The notes: a model not told the origin generated them from the letters alone. Positions 6,099 through 15,782 are shown, counted from the first letter of the stretch. The stretch: DNA of 38,774 nt from Chlamydiota bacterium (GCA_013287905.1 JABDCW010000015.1:1-38774); one strand, 5' to 3'. Numbers and translations: made by a program.

Positions 6099-9000
6099 TC
6101 ATCGAGTGGAAGACGCTTCCAGTGTGAGCGAACGAAAAGCTGCCTCCTGAACATTTTTTGAACTGGTTTCATTTGCTGGAACAGATGAGGGAGCGCTTAC
6201 CGGAACAATAGGCTCCCTTTTCTTTTGATCGATCAGAATTAATCTGCGCTCCATTTTTTCAAGCAACAGTTCATAGAGTAAAGCCTTCATTCCATTTTCA
6301 GGATTCAGTTGGAAATTCGCCCCTTGCTCTCCCCATTCTTCTTTAAGCGATTGAAATTGCACTTCAATATCTTCCTTTAAGCCCAATGACTTTTCCAACG
6401 CGGCACCCAACTCTTCCGGAGTTTCCGTTGAAGGCTCTAAACAAACCTCCCGGGCTTTAAGGCTAATAGGGCCAAAATCTATCTTGATTTTTTCTAAGGC
6501 TTCCATGATCTGACAATCGATCAGATTGATATCCTGTCTTGCCAAAGCATTGGCTAAAATTTTTAAAATTTCATAGCATTCTGCTTTTTGGTTACCCTCT
6601 GATGTTATACCACGATCGGCCTCAAACTTGGAATTTTGACTGGCTGCGACTTTGCCCAATCGATCCTCCTCGTCACCCCTCCCGCCATGGGAGGGGCTTC
6701 CTCGTTCGGAACGCAAAGCTTCGATCGTGCTTTGTCTCGCAGAGTCACAATTCCAAGTTTGAGGCCGATTGTGGTATAATAATATTCCCATATTTTCTTT
6801 GACAATCTGCACGTGGCCTAAAGCAGCGTGCCTTTTTATTTCTGCTATCTTTTCCTGGGCGGACAAGGGAGGCAATACATATGGGTCTGCAGCCGCTTCT
6901 TTTGTCCTTGGCTTTTGTTTACAGCGGCTTAAATCGGGCTCCTCCGGCAAAATACTCTCAACTGCCCTATTCATTGCCATCAAAATCATATTCTCGTGAA
7001 GGTCGGGGTGCAAATTGTCAATGAAAGTCCTCACATTTTTACCCACAAAATAATTGAAGACACCCATTTGAAACTGTTTACATTTCATTAAAAGATAATG
7101 GTTAACCGATTTTATTTTTTTTGTGTTTATTATCATTTGCGTATACTTTGAAAGAAACTTCCATAGTTTTTGAAAAACAAGTAGCGTCTTTTGCACGATA
7201 ATTTTTATTGCATTTCGAAGAATTCTAAATAAATTCTTTATTGCGTTACGTAAGAAGGGGGGCAATTTATCTGAAATCCGATCTTCGTATACTTTCCATC
7301 TCTTTAATTTTTTTTGACAATATATTCTTGCACTATTCATGAGCCGTTCCGTATTTTTTGTTGTCGTAAAATAACGGACAGCCTCGATCATTTTTTTTTC
7401 CAGTTTTTTACTTTTTTCCATTTGCTCATATTGCTGAATATGGGATTTTTCCGTACTTGCGTCTTCCATTTGAGAAAGATTATCCGTTTTCAACAAATAT
7501 TCTAAAATATTCCCATGTGTAAATTCATGATTCAATAACTGTACAATTGAGTGATCTTTTAACTTCTCCAGCAATATATTTGATGTCGCTTCACTTATGC
7601 CAAATTTTTCTATCAGGTATTCATTATTTCCAATCAATCCCTTAATTAAAGGAGGCACCAGCCGGCCAAGCTCTTTCGTGAAAAGACGGATAGAGGCAAG
7701 TACTTCGGCCCGAAGTTTCATAACCTTTTTCCCTTGTTCTACTGTCCCATTCACTTGTTTAACTGGAGAATTATCCCCCTTTTTGTTCAATGGATTGCTT
7801 TTTAATAATTTATCCAACAGATCATAAATGATCGCATGAAGATTTTCCGGATTTAAGAAATAAATATAAAGCCTTCCCAGTTTCTCTGGGAGCACCTCCA
7901 GGGTTAGCTTTTTCCAAACCCCCTCACATGCCGCTTCCGGAAGACCAAAGAGAACAGCCAAATCTTTAGCAGAATTCAGGCCAAAACATTTTAATATATT
8001 TTTTACTAACTTGATAAAATAGTCTTTGCGGTATTCGATTTGCTTTGACTCTCTTGTCCTTAACTCTGCATTAATTTCTTCGATTTCCATTTCAAGCGCT
8101 TTAACAGCACCTTTCTTAATTTTTTGCTCTAATGCTTGAATCAGTTCCACAACATCTGAAGGGGCAAGCTTGATTTCTTTTCGTAAAAGCCGGATTGCAG
8201 CATCATTTCTTACCATTTCACTCTGCAGTTTCCAAATCTCCAAAGAAATTTGCTCTATCCGTGCCACATCGAGGTTTGGCTTAACCTCCAATTCAGCTCT
8301 TTCATTGAGCAATTTCGCTATCTCTTCCGACTTATCCAACAGTTTTAGTTTATCTTGTTTTTTAATTTTACATTCGAAAAGTCGCTTATTTTCCTCTTCA
8401 TGTTTATTGGTAAACAATATTTTCTTATAATATTCCAGTTCTTCCTTCCATTCCCTTTCTTTTGCTACAATACAAAGAATGCGATCGCCCCTTAGTTGTG
8501 TGATTTTCTTATCGATGATAGGCTCTTGATCGCTTGCCGTTTTGGGTAAGGGATGCGAATCCTTTAGTTTCTTTAATTGAGCAATCTCCCAGGAGTGGGT
8601 CATTTTCTCATAAGCGGTCATGAGGTCCTGTCTTTTTTTTCGAAGGAACTGCATCTCTTCCACCGAAGGATCAATCACCCCTTGCAATCTCTTTTTTTCA
8701 ATCTTCGCTAACTTCACATGACATTTTGAATATTCTTTTTTTTCCTTAAGCATTTCATTTTTTACCAGATCTAATTGGGCTTGACCGACGGCTTTTTGTT
8801 GTTGTATTTTTGTTCGTACCATTTCAGATTCAATGGAAGACAATTCAACTGCATGTAAACCCTGTAATTTTTTTTCTGCTTCCTGCAGACTTGCCGTCAA
8901 TCTTTCGATATTTTTTTTTGTTCTTTCTTTCTTATCTAACATCATATTGTGATCATAAAAAATATCATGCAGTAGGGATTGATCTGCCAATGAAGCATGA

Positions 9001-12000
9001 CGCGTGTTTCGCTCAAGGCGGTTCCATTGAAAGATCGGGGCTTGTTGATGAAATATTTTTAGCTCAAGCGCCATCCGGTCCATGATGAGCGTTGTTTTTT
9101 TTAATATAAAGGCCTCACTTACGTTATCTGCTTCCCCGCTTGCCTTTATTTCCTTAAGTCCAATGTGATCTAAAAAATATTGCAAATGATGATAGAGCAA
9201 TACTTCAACGCAAGTTTCGACAATATCGCCTACACTTTCAAAGTTGCACTGCAAGGATTTGACCACCCCGTAAAGTGCATTGATATGCTGGTCATCAAGC
9301 CCCGGGATCTTCATCTGTTGGATTGCCGGAACGAACCACTTCAAGTCGATGTTTTTTGCAAAAAGTTTGACTTTTTTTCCGCCCGTTTTTGAATATTTTA
9401 AGACGTCATTCTCAGAAAAGTGTCTATTTTCCAAAGCTTTTTTAAGAATATTGCTAAAGAAACCGGGGATGTATTCATCTCTTACATTTTTCCAATACCC
9501 TTCAGCCATAAAACAAATGAGTGAACTGTCTGAGAGGTTTAGGGGAATCCCTTTTGCTGCAAATGTCTTTCCAAAAACAACCCCTGATAACTCAAGTGTC
9601 ATTTTCTTTGCATGGCCCTGTACCTCCAAGTCTGTTTGTGCAGAAGATGGATCTTTGTTCAATCCGGGGTCTTTGATAAGCTTTTGACAGCTCTCTACAT
9701 AACGGATTACACCCGGCGCTAAGCTCTCCATGATTTTAACCATACTTAATGGCTGGCCCTCCCCTTTTTTCTGTTCCAAAGAGTGTACCGCAATTTGCAA
9801 ACAAAGGGATTGAATGAATCTGTGCATAAAGTGATGCCGCAGCTGCAAAGCATCGGGATGACATACTGCTTTTACAGAAGCCTTAAAAAAATATTCAACC
9901 TGGCCGGATAACCAATTTTCAAAACCGGGAAGAACCACCTTTTCAGAAAATCGGGTAATCGCGTTCAATACCATCTGATCATCGTTTTCTTTTGCCATGA
10001 CCTTTTTTAATCGTTCGCGATATTTTTCATGTAAGAGTACAGGCTCATTGACTGAAGAATAGCTCCAGGCAAGAAGGAAAGAAATCCGGTCTTTGATCAG
10101 ACTAGTGAACAGTAACGGAATCCCGGTTTCATTAAGAGGGTTCAATTCTCCTTGTTGATCTACGCCAACGACCACTTGTAAAATGGCAACGGACAAGGGG
10201 TGGAATAGTTCCAGGAATTTGGGATCGTGTTGCGGTCCTACCTTCAGGGTAGCTTCGGCTTGCGGGTTAGACTCGCTGTACAAAAATTGATAGCGTTTCT
10301 CTATTTCTCCATGCTTCTTTTTATCCTGAAAAAAAAGGGTGATCTTTTGAAAAATTTGATCGACCGCAGCTCCGGCCAGATCCAGGGCTCCTTTTTTGTT
10401 TTCCCCACTCAAAGACTTTTGCTGCTGCAAAATGGCATGGGCCAATACCTCTTCGATTTGCACCCCCACTCCTTGCCAAAAAGCCATCCCCAAAGGGGTT
10501 TGGCATTGCCCCAGATCTGCGAACATTTGAGACAACCTTCCAGCTAAAGCTTTAGACTCCCCATTCAATGGAGTACATGCGGCTGCCTGCTCTGTCTCGC
10601 TTGACGGGGAAGAATCGTTTGGCGTAAATGATCTTTTGATCGACAAGATGAGATTTTTTGGCATTTCATCCTGTACCCAACCAGCTCCAAGTGTTCCAAG
10701 AAATTGCCCTTTTTCCTCTGCAATGCATATCTCTTTTATTTTTTCCCGGATGAATTTTGCAAAATCCTGAAAGGAATCGAGTGCTTCCGTATCATCCACA
10801 CTTTCACGTAACTTCTTCATTTTTTTAGATTCTGCAGAGCTCAACAAGGATTGGCAAAATTCCGCTAATGAAGAAAGATGAGGCAATTGATCCGTGCATG
10901 CTTTCTGAAATTTTTGATCGACATAACCTTGAAGCGATTTAGGGATAAGTCCGCTCGTTCTGGATAACCCCAAAATTTCCTGTAGTTGCAAGGTGATCCC
11001 TTTTTTATTTTTTTCTTTGTCTTCCTGACCATCTCTATCATGTTGAATGACAATTTTTTGAATGTTTATGACGGAATTGGCCCATTTGTTCCCATTTTGA
11101 GAAACGGCTCCCGAAGATTCATGCAGCATGCGGCCGATTACGTTTTTGATAATCAGGGCAAATACCTCCTTTGTCTCTTCCCTTGCAAAAATTTTTTGAA
11201 CTTCTTTGACCAGTGCATCCTGCAATGATTGTTTCAGCGGATTGCCATTACATTTCAGTTTGCCTGCAAAATCTGCGACAATTTTTTTTTGTTTGCCTAT
11301 TTCGATTATTTGCGAGGAACATAATCCCGATAGAGGTTCGATCAATTCCCATTCTTTAGCTTCCGGCGGCAACGTTGGAGTTTGAAGGAGCTTCAGTTTC
11401 CAATCCAGATATTCAATCAATACCGATCGCAAATAACTGTCTATTTCAAAAAATTCAAAAAGCTTATTTTGAACGATACACGAAAATGATATGAGATTAG
11501 GAGGCAAACATATGTCGCGTATTGTCTTGACTGCCGCCGTTATTATTTCTTCCTTTTCCTCAAGAGATTTTGCATCTTGGAATTTGAGCAAAAATTCCCG
11601 GTTAAATAGCCTGTCGATCTTTGCTTTAAGCTGAAAAATCCCACTCGCAAAACTCATGGAACCGGGTGTATATTGCTCCGGTTTGTCATGTATGTGGACA
11701 AGCATTGTTTTTAATGTGTTGGTAATGGTCTTGATGTACATCTCTTTATCTAATTCGACAAACCCCTTCGAAGCGGGAGTTTTTTGCATCACCGTATGCA
11801 GAAGAAAATCTGCAAACAGTTCAATACTTTTCAGCGTTTCCGGATCGATCTTTTCTTCAAGCTCCCGAGACAAAGGAGGCGCCTGGAGATATTTGACAAT
11901 CCGGACCGAGCAGGCTCCTAAAAGAGTGCCTCCAAGTAACTTTTGATTCACCCTTTTTGGGATTTCGGGAAGAATATAGTTAGTAAAGCTATGTTTTACT

Positions 12001-12161
12001 ACACTGCAAGTCCCATTGATCAATGGGGATGTCGCTCGCCATCCAAGGTGGCATATCTGACTTGTCGACCAACTGGCCAGCTGATACCCTCCAGTTGCCA
12101 CAGATGCAAGAGATGTATATGCTGAAGAAAAAGCGCCATATAACGAAAACTTTGCATCCAT
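6099..12161 (-). CDS. Very large hypothetical protein (~2020 aa) with central coiled coil
   Basis: One uninterrupted frame, 2020 codons from the ATG at 12161 (a GTG two codons upstream is also possible; GGTG precedes the ATG). No known family is recognised. The N-terminal ~75 residues are rich in Ser, Ala and Gly with weak hydrophobic patches. Residues ~80-1060 are mostly helical with no clear repeats. Residues ~1070-1375 form long Lys/Glu-rich coiled coils, ~1380-1700 another helical domain, and the last ~30 residues are Ser/Pro/Ala-rich. Residues ~1795-1851 come from a palindromic element at 6605-6779; without it the frame rejoins as ENMGILL-TSEGNQ. Codon use looks native and the frame has no stops, so it is presumably expressed. 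Size and composition recall large host-interaction proteins of intracellular bacteria, but that is inference. Confidence 0.85.
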   Translation of the reverse strand: MDAKFSLYGAFSSAYTSLASVATGGYQLASWSTSQICHLGWRATSPLINGTCSVVKHSFTNYILPEIPKRVNQKLLGGTLLGACSVRIVKYLQAPPLSRELEEKIDPETLKSIELFADFLLHTVMQKTPASKGFVELDKEMYIKTITNTLKTMLVHIHDKPEQYTPGSMSFASGIFQLKAKIDRLFNREFLLKFQDAKSLEEKEEIITAAVKTIRDICLPPNLISFSCIVQNKLFEFFEIDSYLRSVLIEYLDWKLKLLQTPTLPPEAKEWELIEPLSGLCSSQIIEIGKQKKIVADFAGKLKCNGNPLKQSLQDALVKEVQKIFAREETKEVFALIIKNVIGRMLHESSGAVSQNGNKWANSVINIQKIVIQHDRDGQEDKEKNKKGITLQLQEILGLSRTSGLIPKSLQGYVDQKFQKACTDQLPHLSSLAEFCQSLLSSAESKKMKKLRESVDDTEALDSFQDFAKFIREKIKEICIAEEKGQFLGTLGAGWVQDEMPKNLILSIKRSFTPNDSSPSSETEQAAACTPLNGESKALAGRLSQMFADLGQCQTPLGMAFWQGVGVQIEEVLAHAILQQQKSLSGENKKGALDLAGAAVDQIFQKITLFFQDKKKHGEIEKRYQFLYSESNPQAEATLKVGPQHDPKFLELFHPLSVAILQVVVGVDQQGELNPLNETGIPLLFTSLIKDRISFLLAWSYSSVNEPVLLHEKYRERLKKVMAKENDDQMVLNAITRFSEKVVLPGFENWLSGQVEYFFKASVKAVCHPDALQLRHHFMHRFIQSLCLQIAVHSLEQKKGEGQPLSMVKIMESLAPGVIRYVESCQKLIKDPGLNKDPSSAQTDLEVQGHAKKMTLELSGVVFGKTFAAKGIPLNLSDSSLICFMAEGYWKNVRDEYIPGFFSNILKKALENRHFSENDVLKYSKTGGKKVKLFAKNIDLKWFVPAIQQMKIPGLDDQHINALYGVVKSLQCNFESVGDIVETCVEVLLYHHLQYFLDHIGLKEIKASGEADNVSEAFILKKTTLIMDRMALELKIFHQQAPIFQWNRLERNTRHASLADQSLLHDIFYDHNMMLDKKERTKKNIERLTASLQEAEKKLQGLHAVELSSIESEMVRTKIQQQKAVGQAQLDLVKNEMLKEKKEYSKCHVKLAKIEKKRLQGVIDPSVEEMQFLRKKRQDLMTAYEKMTHSWEIAQLKKLKDSHPLPKTASDQEPIIDKKITQLRGDRILCIVAKEREWKEELEYYKKILFTNKHEEENKRLFECKIKKQDKLKLLDKSEEIAKLLNERAELEVKPNLDVARIEQISLEIWKLQSEMVRNDAAIRLLRKEIKLAPSDVVELIQALEQKIKKGAVKALEMEIEEINAELRTRESKQIEYRKDYFIKLVKNILKCFGLNSAKDLAVLFGLPEAACEGVWKKLTLEVLPEKLGRLYIYFLNPENLHAIIYDLLDKLLKSNPLNKKGDNSPVKQVNGTVEQGKKVMKLRAEVLASIRLFTKELGRLVPPLIKGLIGNNEYLIEKFGISEATSNILLEKLKDHSIVQLLNHEFTHGNILEYLLKTDNLSQMEDASTEKSHIQQYEQMEKSKKLEKKMIEAVRYFTTTKNTERLMNSARIYCQKKLKRWKVYEDRISDKLPPFLRNAIKNLFRILRNAIKIIVQKTLLVFQKLWKFLSKYTQMIINTKKIKSVNHYLLMKCKQFQMGVFNYFVGKNVRTFIDNLHPDLHENMILMAMNRAVESILPEEPDLSRCKQKPRTKEAAADPYVLPPLSAQEKIAEIKRHAALGHVQIVKENMGILLYHNRPQTWNCDSARQSTIEALRSERGSPSHGGRGDEEDRLGKVAASQNSKFEADRGITSEGNQKAECYEILKILANALARQDINLIDCQIMEALEKIKIDFGPISLKAREVCLEPSTETPEELGAALEKSLGLKEDIEVQFQSLKEEWGEQGANFQLNPENGMKALLYELLLEKMERRLILIDQKKREPIVPVSAPSSVPANETSSKNVQEAAFRSLTLEASSTR
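6605..6779. mobile_element. Palindromic element inserted in frame in the large protein gene
   Basis: Left arm 6605-6641 and right arm 6743-6779 are inverted copies at 35 of 37 positions (TTATACCACGATCGGCCTC and on). The centre contains a second small palindrome (CCTCCCGCCATGGGAGG). The ends read TA-TACCAC...GTGGTA-TA, as in IS630/mariner-type non-autonomous elements that duplicate a TA. Element plus one TA is 171 bases, or 57 codons, so the host frame is kept. Frames on both strands are open through it and encode PQTWN...NSKFEAD-like peptides. No transposase is present. Confidence 0.88.
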
Positions 12162-12344
12162 GATCACCTATAATTAAAATTAAATTTCAGGGTATCAATT
12201 AATTAATATATTTGCAAAGAGGAGATAGGAGAGGGAAAGCAATGCATACAAAAAGAAAAAGGGTTCTAATTTCCTGTAACCTGTGATATAGGGTAGTTAG
12301 GCCCCTCTCTTTGAGCATTTGCAGTTTTTTTATAAATTTTTAAC

Positions 12345-12374
12345 TTGAAATTAATTAATTAACATTGTTATAAT
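12345..12374 (+). promoter_or_regulatory. Probable promoter for the gene at 12425
   Basis: TTGAAA (12345-12350), 18-base spacer, TATAAT (12369-12374), followed by AAAAGGAG before the ATG at 12425. The spacer is AT-rich (TTAATTAATTAA). The rest of 12162-12424 shows no gene. Confidence 0.6.
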
Positions 12375-12424
12375 AGTTATTAATTTAGTATTTATAGTTA
12401 ATAATTTATAAAAAGGAGAAGCAT

Positions 12425-13238
12425 ATGGATCCCAATCTACATACCCCTTTAATGTCGTCAAGTTCAAGTCTTTACTTAAATGATTATAAATTAGATAAAC
12501 CCAACACTGCCCTTTGCATTTGTACTTTAACCGGAGCCACTTATGCAAGACGGCATTGGAAGCAATCTAAAGGCAGCGAGCATCCTCTCAGACATAAAGC
12601 AATGGCTATTGTAGAACTAATTCCAGTGATCGGTGGAATTGCAGCCGGCATTGAAAACCAAGTTTCCAAAAAAGGGCCAGCGGCCACCGACTTCTTCAGC
12701 AAGACCGAGTGTCATAGAGGCTGCCGCAAGGAGATCACAAGTCTTGCCTTCTTTACCGGCACCCCAACCATTGCCCCCCGTTCAAACCCCTATTCCTGAT
12801 CAACAACTTCTCATTCCTCCCATGATGCAAGGGCCAATGCGATCAAGCAGCTCAGATTCGAGAAGAGCGGCTCACCTTGCAACTATTGCTCGATATGCCG
12901 ATTATAAGAACTTTGTAAAGTCTAAAGATGTCAACTATTTCGATTTCGATCCTGCTAAGCCCGGCTCTCAACTCTATTTATATAAAAACCCAAACGGCGT
13001 AAATCGGGAAGTCTCCTGTTCTCCTGGGGCTTCTGTTGGTCATCTATTGGCACATATCCATGTAGAAGATGGTCAACCTCCATTGCATGAATCGCAGATA
13101 CCGATGATCATGCATGAAGGTCCTGAAGAACTAGCTGCATCTGACAATATCTCTAGGTTAAAACAACCGATCACGGTAGTATATTTTAAAAGTCCCCTTC
13201 ATTTATTACACAAGGTCAAAATAAGGAACGAATCATAA
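12425..13238 (+). pseudogene. Frameshifted gene; possible ubiquitin-like C-terminal domain
   Basis: Two overlapping frames look like one gene split by a frameshift. The first (12425-12799) has a good promoter and AGGAG, and reads sensibly to IGGIAAGIENQ (~79 residues) before becoming implausible. The second, open from 12633, continues with a natural Pro-rich linker (PSLPAPQPLPPVQTPIP) and a folded domain. The break lies near an A6 run at about 12669-12674, and removing one base would join the frames into ~270 residues. The last domain (12969-13191) resembles ubiquitin in layout: LYLYKNPNGVNREV, then SCSPGASVGHLLAHI, then VEDGQPP...IPMIMHEG...DNISRL, matching ubiquitin's K-TGK, EVEPSDTIENVKAKI, DKEGIPP and DYNI landmarks. 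It may be a sequencing error, a recent pseudogene, or slippage. Confidence 0.6.
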
Positions 13239-13247
13239 CCATAAAAT

Positions 13248-13288
13248 CTTTGGGTTTCACTCTTGCCATTCGGGAGAGAAACCCAAAG
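13248..13288 (+). terminator. Hairpin after the frameshifted gene
   Basis: Perfect 11-bp stem CTTTGGGTTTC / GAAACCCAAAG with a 19-base loop, ten bases after the stop at 13238. No strong T-run follows, so termination is likely but not certain. An ATG at 13263 falls in the loop, which argues against it as the start of the next gene. Confidence 0.55.
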
Positions 13289-13304
13289 CTTTATACAGGA
13301 AATT

Positions 13305-13745
13305 ATGTGGGATCCAATCACAGTCTCTCATTTATTTAGCAATCGGCTTTATGTCCTTTCGCCTAAAGAGGAAGGGAATAAAGCCACGCTCTATGATTCA
13401 GGTAAGGAATGTAAAGGCGCCGGGGTAAGAAGTTACAGCAAACCGGTCGGCGCTTTCCTCTCTTTGTTTAAGATTGCAATAAAACTGAAAGTGAATAATG
13501 AACTTTTTTACCTCAATAACAAAAGTGTTTGCAAGTTAGTGATTCGCTTTGGAAAAATGGAGAATATCGATACTTCAAATAAAAAAACTATGATTGCCGC
13601 ACTGCATCAATTGTACCAGCAGAACAAAAAAACCGGGTATGATAAAAACCGGATCAAAAAAATGCAAACAGTGATTAGTGAATACAGGAAAACCGGCGGA
13701 TCTGATCTCCATTCCATTTTTGACAAGCTTGAAAACGCAACTTAA
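13305..13745 (+). CDS. Hypothetical protein
   Basis: A 146-residue protein of unknown family when started at 13305, where AGGA lies five bases upstream. An earlier in-frame ATG at 13263 would add 14 residues but sits in the loop of the preceding hairpin and has no ribosome site. The protein is basic and contains LSLFKIAIKLKVNNELFYLNN, which looks like beta strands around a short helix. The C-terminal half is Lys/Gln-rich and helical, and there is no signal peptide or membrane segment. It lies between the frameshifted gene and the TMEM14 gene. No function can be assigned. Confidence 0.65.
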   Translation: MWDPITVSHLFSNRLYVLSPKEEGNKATLYDSGKECKGAGVRSYSKPVGAFLSLFKIAIKLKVNNELFYLNNKSVCKLVIRFGKMENIDTSNKKTMIAALHQLYQQNKKTGYDKNRIKKMQTVISEYRKTGGSDLHSIFDKLENAT

Positions 13746-13822
13746 TATTTAGGTTGAATTTATATAGAAGATCTCCTAAGATGATGTGGTGATAAAATAT
13801 TACCCATAAAAAGGAGCGATAT

Positions 13823-14152
13823 ATGAATGGGACGCGCATAGTGATTCTTGCATTTGGACTCCTTGTCATCATAGGCGGCCTGATCGGTTATATAAAAACC
13901 GGCAGTGTCATTTCCCTGACTGCCGGCATCGCTTTTGGAGCGGCGATCATCGCAAGCGGAATCGTTATTTTCTACAAAGAACATCTCGGATACAAACTGG
14001 CTCTTGCCACAACTGCCCTTCTTTTACTTACCTTTGGCTATCGGTTTGCCGTCACTCATAAATTTATGCCTTCAGGGTTGATGGCCATTCTATGCCTTGT
14101 TGTCTTATGGATGATAAGAAACGAATTAAAATTATTAAAAAATAAAAGCTAG
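13823..14152 (+). CDS. TMEM14 family small membrane protein (possible fatty-acid transporter)
   Basis: A 109-residue protein with about four membrane segments: ~5-24, 29-50, 57-74 and 80-98. The motif LLVIIGGLIGYIKTGSVISLTAGIAFGAAI and the later MPSGLMAI are typical of the TMEM14 family, which includes the FAX fatty-acid exporters of chloroplast envelopes and mitochondrial TMEM14 proteins. Bacterial members are known, but their function is largely untested. AAAAGGAG precedes the ATG, and pyrG starts 10 bases after its stop, so it is probably first in a TMEM14-pyrG-yqgF operon. The family call is confident; fatty-acid transport is inferred from eukaryotic relatives. Confidence 0.85.
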   Translation: MNGTRIVILAFGLLVIIGGLIGYIKTGSVISLTAGIAFGAAIIASGIVIFYKEHLGYKLALATTALLLLTFGYRFAVTHKFMPSGLMAILCLVVLWMIRNELKLLKNKS

Positions 14153-14162
14153 GCAATCTCTT

Positions 14163-15782
14163 ATGAACACAAAATTTATTTTTATTACAGGAGGGGTCTG
14201 CTCTTCGCTCGGAAAGGGATTAACTGCAGCTGCAATCGGTCTTTTATTAGAGAAAAAAGGGCTTCAAATTGCCATGATGAAGCTTGACCCCTACTTTAAT
14301 GTCGATGCAGGGACCATGAGCCCCTATCAACATGGAGAAGTGTATGTGACCGATGATGGCGGAGAAACAGATCTCGATCTTGGCCACTACTACAGATTTA
14401 CCAACTCCACTCTGTCAGCCAAGTCAAACATCACTTCCGGTCAAATTTACAACACTGTCATCCGTCGCGAAAGACAAGGAGGGTATTTAGGCAAAACCGT
14501 GCAGATCATCCCTCACATCACCGATGAGATCAAGCAACGGTTCATCCAATATGCAAAACAAGAAGAAAATACCGATGTCGTCCTTGTCGAAATCGGCGGT
14601 ACGGTCGGAGATATCGAGTCACTGCCCTACTTGGAGGCGATCAGACAGTTTCGCAATGATCACTGCAGTCAGTGTATTAATATCCATCTCACCTATGTTC
14701 CTTATCTTAAAGCCGCAGGTGAAGTCAAAACAAAACCGTCGCAACATACAGTGCAGATGTTACGTCAGATCGGCATTTTTCCAGATATTATTCTATGCCG
14801 CTCTGAAGTCCACCTGGACGAAGAGGTCAAGCAAAAATTAAGTCTCTACTGTAATGTACCCCTCGAAGCGGTCATTGAAGAAGTCGATGTCGCACATAGC
14901 ATATACGAAGTCCCCATCGAATTGCATAAGCAAAAATTAGACCATATGATCTGTAAATTGCTTCAATTACAGGGTCAACCCGTCGATCTGTCCGACTGGG
15001 AACGGATCGTCGATCGCATAGTACACCCTAAAGGAACAATCTGTATAGGGCTTGTCGGTAAATATGTCCAGCATCAGGATGCCTACAAATCGCTCTATGA
15101 ATCCCTTCATCATGCTGCCATCAATGCCGGGTATAAATTAGAGATCAGACGGTTTGAAGCAGACAAGGTCCTTCACGATGGACGGGTCGATGAGACGATA
15201 CAGGGCTGTGATGGCTATTTAGTCCCTGGCGGATTTGGGGAAAGAGGATGGATTGGAAAAATCATGACGGCAAAATATTGCCGGGAAAATAAAATCCCCT
15301 ATTTTGGCATATGCTTAGGGATGCAGGTTCTCGCTGTTGAATTTGCCCGGCATGTGGCCGGACTTTCCGATGCCAATTCTACCGAGATCGACCCTGACAC
15401 TCCCCATCCTGTCATTTCATTGCTGAGCGAACAAAAATCGGTGCAGGATATGGGCGGAACGATGCGCCTTGGAAGCTATAGTTGCGTGATCTCTCCAAAC
15501 ACGAAAGCACACCTGGCATATGGGGAAACACTCATTAAAGAGCGCCACCGCCATCGTTACGAGTTTAATAACCAGTATCAAAAACAAATGGAAGAATTGG
15601 GATTCATTGTTTCGGGAACATTGGAAAATGCAACACTTTGTGAAATTGCCGAAATTGCAGACCACCCCTGGATGTTAGGCGTTCAATTCCATCCTGAATT
15701 CAAGTCTAAGCCAACAAAGCCCCATCCTCTCTTTTGCAGTTTTATCAACGCTGTCATCGCACATAAAAATAGGAATAAATGA
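14163..15782 (+). CDS. pyrG: CTP synthase
   Basis: Converts UTP to CTP using ATP and glutamine (or ammonia), the last step of pyrimidine nucleotide synthesis. It has 539 residues, a normal length. The synthase domain starts KFIFITGGVCSSLGKGL (P-loop) and includes LDPYFNVDAGTMSPYQHGEV and DLGHYYRF. The C-terminal glutamine amidotransferase domain has the nucleophile Cys384 (GICLGMQ) and the catalytic His510 and Glu512 (QFHPEF), so glutamine hydrolysis should be intact. It overlaps yqgF by four bases (ATGA), a translational coupling arrangement; pyrG and yqgF are also adjacent in C. trachomatis. CTP synthase matters for chlamydiae because most import other nucleotides from the host. Confidence 0.98.
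   Translation: MNTKFIFITGGVCSSLGKGLTAAAIGLLLEKKGLQIAMMKLDPYFNVDAGTMSPYQHGEVYVTDDGGETDLDLGHYYRFTNSTLSAKSNITSGQIYNTVIRRERQGGYLGKTVQIIPHITDEIKQRFIQYAKQEENTDVVLVEIGGTVGDIESLPYLEAIRQFRNDHCSQCINIHLTYVPYLKAAGEVKTKPSQHTVQMLRQIGIFPDIILCRSEVHLDEEVKQKLSLYCNVPLEAVIEEVDVAHSIYEVPIELHKQKLDHMICKLLQLQGQPVDLSDWERIVDRIVHPKGTICIGLVGKYVQHQDAYKSLYESLHHAAINAGYKLEIRRFEADKVLHDGRVDETIQGCDGYLVPGGFGERGWIGKIMTAKYCRENKIPYFGICLGMQVLAVEFARHVAGLSDANSTEIDPDTPHPVISLLSEQKSVQDMGGTMRLGSYSCVISPNTKAHLAYGETLIKERHRHRYEFNNQYQKQMEELGFIVSGTLENATLCEIAEIADHPWMLGVQFHPEFKSKPTKPHPLFCSFINAVIAHKNRNK

Noticed and set aside
6539..6805. Small genes on either strand around 6.6-6.8 kb
   Set aside because: They are produced by the open frames of the palindromic element inside the large minus-strand gene.
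12351..12548. Minus-strand 65-codon frame
   Set aside because: It overlaps the promoter and start of the plus-strand gene and has no ribosome site or recognisable feature.
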